DNA of 64,000 nt, taken from NCBI GenBank assembly GCA_964601205.1, contig CAZRML010000005.1, forward strand, positions 62,001 through 126,000, read 5' to 3'. Positions 56,420 through 63,098 of the stretch are shown one piece after another. The translations under genes were made by a program, and so were the position numbers. Positions within the stretch are counted from its first letter, which is position 1, and each line of letters opens with the position of its first letter. A model generated the notes under the pieces. That model was not told the origin of the DNA. It saw only the letters and a program-made list of their open reading frames with translations, and did no database searches. This DNA comes from JAQVEM01 sp964601205 (GTDB taxonomy: Bacteria > Actinomycetota > Humimicrobiia > Humimicrobiales > Humimicrobiaceae).

Positions 56420-57724
56420 TTGAATATGAACTGCTCAATAATAAGTATAGGCACTGAGTTAAATCTCGGTCTGGTACTTGATATAAATTCTAAGTATATT
56501 GCGGAGAGGGTTACCGACCTTGGCATAGAATGCAGGCACATGTTTACAGCCAGTGATGATACAGGTGATATATCGGATATTATAAAATATAGTTTAAGAT
56601 ATAGTGATATGGTAGTAATAAATGGCGGCCTGGGGCCAACGGATGACGATGTTACCAGGAGCGCGGTTGCTTCAGCGTTAAATCTTGGACTTGCGAGAGA
56701 CCAGAGTCTTGATAAGTATAGCTTAAAATTTTTTAGAAATAAAAGTAATAAAGAAATTATTGATAGATTGCTGAGACAGTCTTACATACCGGCAAATTCT
56801 TTGCCATTAAAGCCAAAAATAGGGAGTGCTTCAGGATTTATTGTAGAAACAGAAAATGATAAGTTTATATTTTGCATTCCGGGCGTACCCAGAGAGATGA
56901 AAAGCATGTTTGAAGAAGATGTAGCGCCATTTTTAAGGAAAATTATGAAAGATAGGGATTTAAAAGGTGGCGGACTAAAGATTAAAAAATCAACACTTCT
57001 TACAACTGATATCAGCGAAACAGAAATAGAAGAAGAGATTAAAGAATTTGTTGACGGTGCAGAGGGGATGAATGTGCGTATAGGAATTACGGCCGGGCCC
57101 GGTATAACCAGGGTAATATTGATAGCAAAAGCTTCTGATGAGTTAAGTGCTGATAAGAATTTGAGAATAATAGAGAAGAAAATTACAGGGAGGCTGGGAA
57201 ATTATTTTTATGGTAAAGGTGATTCTTTGATTTCTGATAGCTTAAAAGAAACTATTGAAAAGGCAGGGGGTAATTTAACCATAAGCACCGCTGAATCAAT
57301 AACGGGAGGATTGGTAGGCAGTGTTATAACCGATACCCCGGGAAGCTCTAAATTTTTTATGGGAGGGATAGTATCTTATTCAGATTACTCAAAAATAAAA
57401 TTACTTGATATAAATGGAGAAAAGCTGGTAGATGGCGGAGCTGTGAGCGAAGAAGTATGTTTAAAAATGGCAGAAAGAACCAGGAAAATTTTTAATTCTG
57501 ATTACTCATTGAGTGTGACAGGATATGCCGGACCGGAAGCGGGAAATAAGGAGCCCGGTCTGGTATATTGTTGTATACTGGGACCGGATGGATATGAAAA
57601 GATATTTAAAAAAATTTTTAAGGGAACCAGACGAGAGGTTAAGTTTAGAACCGCACAGTTTGCGCTTAAAGAATTGAGGACAGCGATAAATAAAAAGGTG
57701 TTAAAAGAAGGACCAATAGATTAA
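56420..57724 (+). CDS. cinA: CinA: competence/damage-inducible nucleotide hydrolase
   Basis: 434 residues. The N-terminal molybdopterin-binding-like domain has GTELNLG and NGGLGPTDDDVT. The C-terminal CinA/PncC domain (from about 280; TAESITGGLVGSVITDTPG) deamidates NMN or ADP-ribose-type compounds in characterised members. TTG at 56420 or ATG 56426 is the start. The order cinA-thpR-recA is conserved in many bacteria. Confidence 0.94.
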   Translation: MNMNCSIISIGTELNLGLVLDINSKYIAERVTDLGIECRHMFTASDDTGDISDIIKYSLRYSDMVVINGGLGPTDDDVTRSAVASALNLGLARDQSLDKYSLKFFRNKSNKEIIDRLLRQSYIPANSLPLKPKIGSASGFIVETENDKFIFCIPGVPREMKSMFEEDVAPFLRKIMKDRDLKGGGLKIKKSTLLTTDISETEIEEEIKEFVDGAEGMNVRIGITAGPGITRVILIAKASDELSADKNLRIIEKKITGRLGNYFYGKGDSLISDSLKETIEKAGGNLTISTAESITGGLVGSVITDTPGSSKFFMGGIVSYSDYSKIKLLDINGEKLVDGGAVSEEVCLKMAERTRKIFNSDYSLSVTGYAGPEAGNKEPGLVYCCILGPDGYEKIFKKIFKGTRREVKFRTAQFALKELRTAINKKVLKEGPID

Positions 57725-57727
57725 TAT

Positions 57728-58312
57728 ATGGTTGCGGATAATAATAAAGATAAGCTAACTAAAAGATTGTTTATAGCCATAAATATTCCCGAAGATATAA
57801 AACATAATATATTCAGTTTTGCAAATGATTTACTTGGTAAAAATAAATATATGAGAATAGTTCCTGCTTCAAACATACATGTGACTCTGAAATTTCTGGG
57901 TAATATTGGCATAGAAAGGATTGAGAAGATAGATAGAGTACTAAGGGAAACAGCCGGTGGATTTGTTGAGTTCAGGTATAAAATAAGCGAAAAAATAAAT
58001 GCATTCCCGGGACCCAAAAATGCGAGGGTTATTTTTATGGGGATAGATACGGGCGGCGACAAGATATCAAGAATATATAATAAGTTAGAGGATAATCTAA
58101 ATAGAATTAAGATAGATAGAGAAAAAAGGAAATTTTTTCCTCATGTTACTATTGCAAGAGTAAAAAGTAACAAGGATATAAGACAATTAATAGAAACCGA
58201 TAAAGTTTTTTTAGACGGAGTCCTGGACTGTCCGGAGCTTACTTTATTTGAAAGTAAGCTCCGGCCTTCTGGAGCTGAATATATTGTTCTGAATAACTAT
58301 AGTCTAAAATAA
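57728..58312 (+). CDS. thpR: RNA 2',3'-cyclic phosphodiesterase ThpR
   Basis: A 2H phosphoesterase (LigT/ThpR), 194 residues. The two catalytic HxTx motifs are HVTLKFLG and HVTIARVKS. ATG at 57728, three bases after cinA. It hydrolyses 2',3'-cyclic phosphate ends of RNA; the biological target is unknown. The stop is inside an AT-only symmetric stretch (58307-58328). Confidence 0.93.
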   Translation: MVADNNKDKLTKRLFIAINIPEDIKHNIFSFANDLLGKNKYMRIVPASNIHVTLKFLGNIGIERIEKIDRVLRETAGGFVEFRYKISEKINAFPGPKNARVIFMGIDTGGDKISRIYNKLEDNLNRIKIDREKRKFFPHVTIARVKSNKDIRQLIETDKVFLDGVLDCPELTLFESKLRPSGAEYIVLNNYSLK

Positions 58313-58326
58313 AAATATTTTTTTAT

Positions 58327-58355
58327 TTATATTAAAAAAAATTATGTGGTAAAAT
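58327..58355 (+). promoter_or_regulatory. possible recA promoter (extended -10)
   Basis: TTATAT at 58327-58332, a 17-base spacer and TAAAAT at 58350-58355, with TG at 58347-58348 giving an extended -10. No Gram-positive LexA box (GAAC-N4-GTTC) or E. coli-type box occurs in 58313-58467. The stretch is very AT-rich, so this is only a candidate. Confidence 0.42.
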
Positions 58356-58467
58356 GATATAGTGTGCTTTTATGCATATGATATTATATACAATTAAAAT
58401 AATTTATATATGATTGATATTATGTAATTTTATTTTTTAAGAAAATTTATTTATTGGAGGATTTATT

Positions 58468-59499
58468 ATGGATAGAGAGAAGATTATAGAAAACACGGTA
58501 TCGCAGATTGAAAGACAATACGGAGGAGGGTCTATAATGAGGTTAGGAGATAAAAGCCTGATTTCGGATATAGGTCATATATCAACAAATTCACTGGAAC
58601 TTGATATAGCACTGGGGATTGGTGGTATACCAAGAGGAAGGGTTACAGAAATTTTTGGCCCTGAAGCTTCCGGCAAAACAACTCTTGCCTTACATATTAT
58701 AGCCAACTCTCAGAAGGAAGGTGGCGTAGCTGCTTTTATAGATGCAGAACATGCTCTGGATCCCGGTTACGCGAGAAATCTGGGAGTAAAAGTTGAAGAA
58801 CTCCTGCTCTCGCAACCTGATAATGGAGAACAGGCTCTGGAAATATGTGAGATTTTATTAAAAAGCGGCGCTCTGGATGTAATTGTAATTGATTCTGTTG
58901 CGGCACTGGTACCGAAAGCAGAGCTGGAAGGCGAAATAGGGGATTCCCATGTAGGTCTTCAGGCCAGATTAATGTCCCAGGCATTAAGAAAAATAACCGG
59001 AGTTGTCAATAGGACCAAGACCTCTGTGGTTTTCATTAATCAATTAAGGGAGAAAATAGGGGTTATATTCGGTAATCCTGAAGTAACGCCGGGGGGAAGG
59101 GCATTAAAATTTTATTCTTCAGTAAGGCTGGATATAAGAAGAATTGATAGTATTAAAATTGGGACTGAAAATATTGGAAATAGAGTTCGCGTAAAAGTGG
59201 TAAAGAATAAAGTCGCGCCTCCTTTCAAGAAAGCGGAATTTGATATAATTTACGGAAGGGGTATATCAAAAGAGGGTAGTGTACTTGATGTTGCCGCGGA
59301 ACTCGGAGTTTTAGAGAAAAGTGGCTCCTGGTATTCATATAAGGATGAACGGATCGGCCAGGGGAGAGAAAACGCTAAAATGTTCCTGTCTCAAAATACG
59401 AAAATAATGGAGGAAATTGAAAAGAAAATAAAGGATATATTGAAGTTAAATATTGCCAGAAAAGAAGATGAAGATAATAAAAAAAATAAGAAAGAATAA
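58468..59499 (+). CDS. recA: recombinase RecA
   Basis: A DNA strand-exchange ATPase, 343 residues. Walker A GPEASGKTTL, then AEHALDPGYARNLGV, IDSVAALVPKAE and INQLREKIGVIFGNPE. The C-terminal tail is Lys/Asp-rich rather than acidic. The ATG at 58468 follows GGAGG. recX and rny, often next, are not present. No SOS box was found upstream. Confidence 0.98.
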   Translation: MDREKIIENTVSQIERQYGGGSIMRLGDKSLISDIGHISTNSLELDIALGIGGIPRGRVTEIFGPEASGKTTLALHIIANSQKEGGVAAFIDAEHALDPGYARNLGVKVEELLLSQPDNGEQALEICEILLKSGALDVIVIDSVAALVPKAELEGEIGDSHVGLQARLMSQALRKITGVVNRTKTSVVFINQLREKIGVIFGNPEVTPGGRALKFYSSVRLDIRRIDSIKIGTENIGNRVRVKVVKNKVAPPFKKAEFDIIYGRGISKEGSVLDVAAELGVLEKSGSWYSYKDERIGQGRENAKMFLSQNTKIMEEIEKKIKDILKLNIARKEDEDNKKNKKE

Positions 59500-59567
59500 G
59501 CTCCAAGATTTTTAAACTATTTAAAAAATTATAATTCCACTAAACATTAGAATATTTCTATTCCTTA

Positions 59568-59595
59568 TTGACAATTTAAATATAATTGTTAGAAT
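59568..59595 (+). promoter_or_regulatory. predicted marR promoter
   Basis: A consensus TTGACA at 59568-59573, 16-base spacer and TAGAAT at 59590-59595. The -10 lies inside the first of two operator-like repeats, so a bound MarR protein would block it. It should drive marR and the MATE pump gene. Confidence 0.62.
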
Positions 59596-59625
59596 TCTAA
59601 TAATTTAGTTAGAAATCTAATAATT
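59588..59625. promoter_or_regulatory. tandem MarR operator repeats
   Basis: An 18-base sequence, GTTAGAATTCTAATAATT (59588-59605), recurs with one change at 59608-59625. Each copy holds a palindromic core, TTAGAATTCTAA and TTAGAAATCTAA, with centres 20 bases apart (two helix turns, same face). The first covers the -10 of the predicted promoter; the second lies between it and the marR start. This is the layout of autorepression by MarR dimers. Confidence 0.65.
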
Positions 59626-59639
59626 AAGGTTTTATCTTA

Positions 59640-60086
59640 ATGTTAAAAAATAATGATGCACTAGAAATATTCAGAATTTTCCCTTTTTTTACCTGCACAC
59701 TGATCAAAGATTTCAATGCTGATGTAGATATGAAGCTAAATCATACTGAGGAAAAAACACTTATAGCAATATCGCAGAAGAAAAATAAAACCATGTCTTT
59801 CTACAGCAGGATGGCAGGGCTGGAAAAAGGTTCGTTTACTGCTACTGTAGATGAACTGAGAGATAAAGGTCTGATAGAAAGAACCACTCATCAGTATGAC
59901 AAACGAAAGACAATACTCGTTCTCACTAAAAAAGGAGAAGAGCTGGCCCGTGAAATTAAAAAGCAGTTTAAGATACATTTAAATAAACTTTTTTCAGAAT
60001 TGAGCTACAGCGAAAGGGAAGAGCTTTCTAAAGCTATAGTTACTTTAAAAAAAATAGTCAGAAAACTGGAGGACACTGATTCGTAA
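59640..60086 (+). CDS. MarR-family transcriptional regulator
   Basis: A 148-residue winged-helix repressor. The recognition region is S-F-Y-S-R-M-A-G-L followed by the wing Y-D-K-R-K-T-I-L-V-L-T-K-K-G. ATG at 59640, 14 bases after the second operator repeat. MarR proteins are dimers that release DNA on binding phenolic or other ligands. The next gene is a MATE transporter, so this is very probably its local repressor; the ligand is unknown. Confidence 0.92.
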   Translation: MLKNNDALEIFRIFPFFTCTLIKDFNADVDMKLNHTEEKTLIAISQKKNKTMSFYSRMAGLEKGSFTATVDELRDKGLIERTTHQYDKRKTILVLTKKGEELAREIKKQFKIHLNKLFSELSYSEREELSKAIVTLKKIVRKLEDTDS

Positions 60087-60136
60087 TATAAATATAAAAA
60101 TTACTGTAATAAATATGCGGGTTAAGGAAAACTGGA

Positions 60137-61507
60137 ATGAATAAATCAAGAATTAGGGTTATGGAGAAAATTCCCGTATACAGGTCAATTTTAATTCTTG
60201 CTATACCGGCTATGACAGCTAATGTAGTACAGATTATATATAATCTGACCGATGCTTTCTTTATTGGAAAGACCGGAAACGTAAATATGGTAGCAGCAAT
60301 ATCAGTAGCAATGCCGGTATTTATGTTAATACAGGCTTTTGGCAATATATTCGCACTTGGAGGGGCATCATATATATCCAGAAAACTTGGTGAAAAAAAA
60401 TTTGATGAAGCAAGGCATACATGCTCAACATCTTTTTATACATCAATAATTATAGGGATGGTGCTTTCAATAGTTCTTCTGATAATGATGGATAGAATTG
60501 TTGGAGTTATAGGAACGAGTGCTGAAACTTTTAACTTTACAAAGGAATATCTTGTTATTATTTCATCATCAGGAATTATACTGATGATGAATGTGGTCAT
60601 GGCGGGGCTTATTAGATCCGAGGGGGCAACCAAGGAGGCCATGATTGGTATTTTTATAGGCACGGGGCTTAATATTATTTTAGACCCCATCTTTATACTG
60701 ATGCTTGACATGGGGACAGCTGGAGCAGCCTGGGCAACAGTAATAGGAAACTTAATCGGTACAATTTATTATCTTTCATACTTTTTGTCCGGCAGAAAAA
60801 CCTCGCTTTCTATATCTTTTAGGGAATTCAAACCTTCAAAAATCATATATAATGAAATCTCAAAAATTGGTATTCCTGCTTCAGTAAGCCAGCTTGTGAT
60901 GAGTGTATCGTTCATAGTTATAAATGTATTCGCTGCTACTTACGGAGATTATGTAGTGGCTGCAAACGGGATTGAAATGAGAATTGTGAGTATGGTTATG
61001 TTCCTTATAGTAGGGCTTGCCCAGGGATATCAACCTTTTGCCGGGTATAACTTTGGAGCAAGAAAATATAAACGTTTTATAAACGGGTTTAAAGTCACCA
61101 TAATTTATAGCACTATACTGTGCATCATTTTTACCCTGATTTTTATCTTATTCGGGAGAAAGTTATTCGCTATATTTATTGATGACCAGGCTGTTATTAA
61201 TACGGGTGTAGAAATACTCAGGGCTTTTACCTGGTGTGTTCCGCTATTTGGTTTACAGATGACACTTATAATGACATTCCAGGCTACCGGGATGGCGCTT
61301 AAATCAATGTTAGTAGGGCTGGGCAGGCAGTTTATTATTTATCTGCCATTATTGTTTATACTTAATTCTATGTTTGGGTTTCAGGGATTTATTTTTGCCC
61401 AGCCGGTTGCAGATATTATTACGACGATTATAGCAATTGTGCTGTCTGCATCTTTGATAAAGGAAATTAAAGGAAAAACGGTAAAGGAGTGGGCTTTAGA
61501 ATCTTAA
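60137..61507 (+). CDS. MATE-family efflux transporter
   Basis: A 456-residue multidrug/toxin extrusion protein, twelve predicted membrane helices, ion-driven. Typical is the N-terminal P-A-M-T-A-N helix; in the C-terminal half, QGYQPFAGYNFGARKYKR is the repeat signature of the family. ATG at 60137, 50 bases after marR. Substrate cannot be told; DinF-like or multidrug are possible. Confidence 0.92.
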   Translation: MNKSRIRVMEKIPVYRSILILAIPAMTANVVQIIYNLTDAFFIGKTGNVNMVAAISVAMPVFMLIQAFGNIFALGGASYISRKLGEKKFDEARHTCSTSFYTSIIIGMVLSIVLLIMMDRIVGVIGTSAETFNFTKEYLVIISSSGIILMMNVVMAGLIRSEGATKEAMIGIFIGTGLNIILDPIFILMLDMGTAGAAWATVIGNLIGTIYYLSYFLSGRKTSLSISFREFKPSKIIYNEISKIGIPASVSQLVMSVSFIVINVFAATYGDYVVAANGIEMRIVSMVMFLIVGLAQGYQPFAGYNFGARKYKRFINGFKVTIIYSTILCIIFTLIFILFGRKLFAIFIDDQAVINTGVEILRAFTWCVPLFGLQMTLIMTFQATGMALKSMLVGLGRQFIIYLPLLFILNSMFGFQGFIFAQPVADIITTIIAIVLSASLIKEIKGKTVKEWALES

Positions 61508-61794
61508 AAATTCTAATTTGATTAATGGCTGAATGGCTTATTTTTACCCTAAAGACATATGATATAATAGGCTAAGTCAACATAGATATCATTTAAAGGA
61601 GGGTGATTGGAGAAGTAGGATAATACTCGGAATGTAATTAAAAATAGAGTATGATATGAAAGAAGAAATATCACGTTTTTAACTATTATATAATAAAAAC
61701 CGGTGAGTTTTTTGGATCCGGAGAAAAGGGAAAGATAAAGGTAAGAGTATAATATAATAAAGGAATATGACAGTAATTTTTTGGATGGTAAAAT
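61508..61794 (+). promoter_or_regulatory. long leader region of the Crp-corrinoid gene
   Basis: 287 bases without a long gene. TATAAT boxes occur at 61563, 61689, 61748 and 61753, none with a convincing -35. AAAGGAGGGTGA (61595-61606), a strong ribosome site, precedes only tiny frames: TTG GAG AAG stop (61607-61618) or GTG ATT GGA GAA GTA GGA stop (61603-61623). TGATAT half-sites occur as inverted pairs (61559-61592 with 20 bases between arms; 61652-61673 with ten between), possible operators for a Crp-type protein. No cobalamin riboswitch was recognised. Confidence 0.35.
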
Positions 61795-63087
61795 ATGGTA
61801 CAAAATGTTAAATCCCGGGAAGGGGTAAAAGATACTGATACTGGTATTCTAAGATTGATTAAAGACTATAATATTGGCAGGCTTAAAGTTTACAGTAGAG
61901 GGGAAGTAATTTACTGGCAGGGCGCACCTACTAAATATGTATCTGTTGTTAAGAGTGGAGCAGTGGAATCATTTTCTGTATCCAGAGAAGGAAAAGTGCA
62001 CATATATGAGATCCTCGGTGAAGGGAGCATGGTTGGTATGGTAGATTGTTTGCTGGGAGAGGAGTTCAGGTCAACAGTTGAGGCTCTGGAGGATACCCAT
62101 GTATACTTAATTCCAAAAGCTGAATTTGAAATTTTGATATCCGGCAATTTATCCTTTTCTACGATTTTGATGAAGCAGCTGGCTCAAACAGCCCGTTCGC
62201 TTGCCCGTGAAGTAAAAGAGCTCAGTATGATGGATATGCAACAGCGTTTAAAGCATCATTTGGTAAGGCTGGCCAACAACCATGGACTGGTATTAAAAAA
62301 AGGAATCAAGATAGATCTGGCCATTACCCACGAAGAAATAGCCGAGCTGGTAGCAGGGAATAGGAGTACGGTAACAACTTACATTAACGAATTAAAAAAA
62401 CAGGGATATCTGTGGAAAGAAAATAATCGTCTTGTAAGTATTCCCATTAAACATTTTGAAATACTTGAAGGGCTGAGCCGGTCTATAGTGGAAAAGAATG
62501 AAAAAGAAGCTGTAAGCCTGGTAAAAAAAGCAGTTGATGAAGAGGTCGGTCCTGAAAAGGTAATGGATGCTCTTGAAAGGGGCATGAAACAGGTTGATAG
62601 CGGTTTTGCCCGGAAAGAACTCAGCATCTCTGATGTGATGATGGCAGTGTCTACCATGAAGAGTGCCATGTCTGTGGTAGAAAAAAAAATCAGGATAATG
62701 GAAAGAAAATTTAAAAATCCGGGTACTGTTATAATCGGAACAGTTCGGGGTGATATTCATGATATGGGGAAGGGTGTAGTTGCAGCATTACTGGCAGCTG
62801 AAGGTTTTAAGGTTGTAGACCTGGGCGCGAATGTAAACGCAGTGCAGTTCATAGATGCAATCAGTGAGTATAAGCCGGATATTCTGGCTATGTCCGCACT
62901 TATGACCGTGACTGTACCGGAGCAGGAAAGAGTTATAAATATTCTTAAAAAGAAAGGCCTCAGGGATAAAGTTAGGATAATTGTTGGCGGGGGTGCAGTA
63001 ACCAGGGACTTTGCACGATATATTGAAGCTGACGGCTATGAGGCGACGGCGCATGAGGCAGTGGAGCTGGTAAGGAATATAATATAA
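61795..63087 (+). CDS. Crp/Fnr regulator fused to corrinoid-binding domains
   Basis: A 430-residue protein in two halves. Residues 28-120 form a cyclic-nucleotide-binding-type sensor barrel (I-Y-W-Q-G-A-P, later G-E-G-S-M-V-G). Residues 120-155 form the dimer helix and 178-215 the helix-turn-helix (THEEIAELVAGNRSTVTTYI). Residues 228-305 match the four-helix cap of methyltransferase corrinoid proteins, and 309-430 form a B12-binding Rossmann domain. The latter has the base-off ligand loop GDIHDMG (His322), S-A-L-M-T-V-T at 367-373 and GGGAVT at 398-403. Both halves look complete. The ATG follows GGATGG. Next gene, eleven bases on, is an MttB-family methyltransferase. It may be both a corrinoid carrier and a gene switch that reads corrinoid methylation or redox state; that is inference. 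Confidence 0.92.
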   Translation: MVQNVKSREGVKDTDTGILRLIKDYNIGRLKVYSRGEVIYWQGAPTKYVSVVKSGAVESFSVSREGKVHIYEILGEGSMVGMVDCLLGEEFRSTVEALEDTHVYLIPKAEFEILISGNLSFSTILMKQLAQTARSLAREVKELSMMDMQQRLKHHLVRLANNHGLVLKKGIKIDLAITHEEIAELVAGNRSTVTTYINELKKQGYLWKENNRLVSIPIKHFEILEGLSRSIVEKNEKEAVSLVKKAVDEEVGPEKVMDALERGMKQVDSGFARKELSISDVMMAVSTMKSAMSVVEKKIRIMERKFKNPGTVIIGTVRGDIHDMGKGVVAALLAAEGFKVVDLGANVNAVQFIDAISEYKPDILAMSALMTVTVPEQERVINILKKKGLRDKVRIIVGGGAVTRDFARYIEADGYEATAHEAVELVRNII

Positions 63088-63098
63088 GAGGAACGGTA

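Noticed and set aside
58307..58328. AT-only hairpin at the end of thpR as terminator
   Set aside because: Stem contains no G or C and overlaps the stop codon; a similar symmetric run is expected by chance in such sequence.
58313..58467. LexA/SOS box upstream of recA
   Set aside because: No GAAC-N4-GTTC or CTGT-N8-ACAG pattern present; the repeated TGATAT words are AT-rich direct repeats without symmetry.
61508..61794. Cobalamin riboswitch before the corrinoid fusion gene
   Set aside because: I could not find the B12-box core (GCCACTG-like) in the leader; the region is mainly AT-rich without matching structure.
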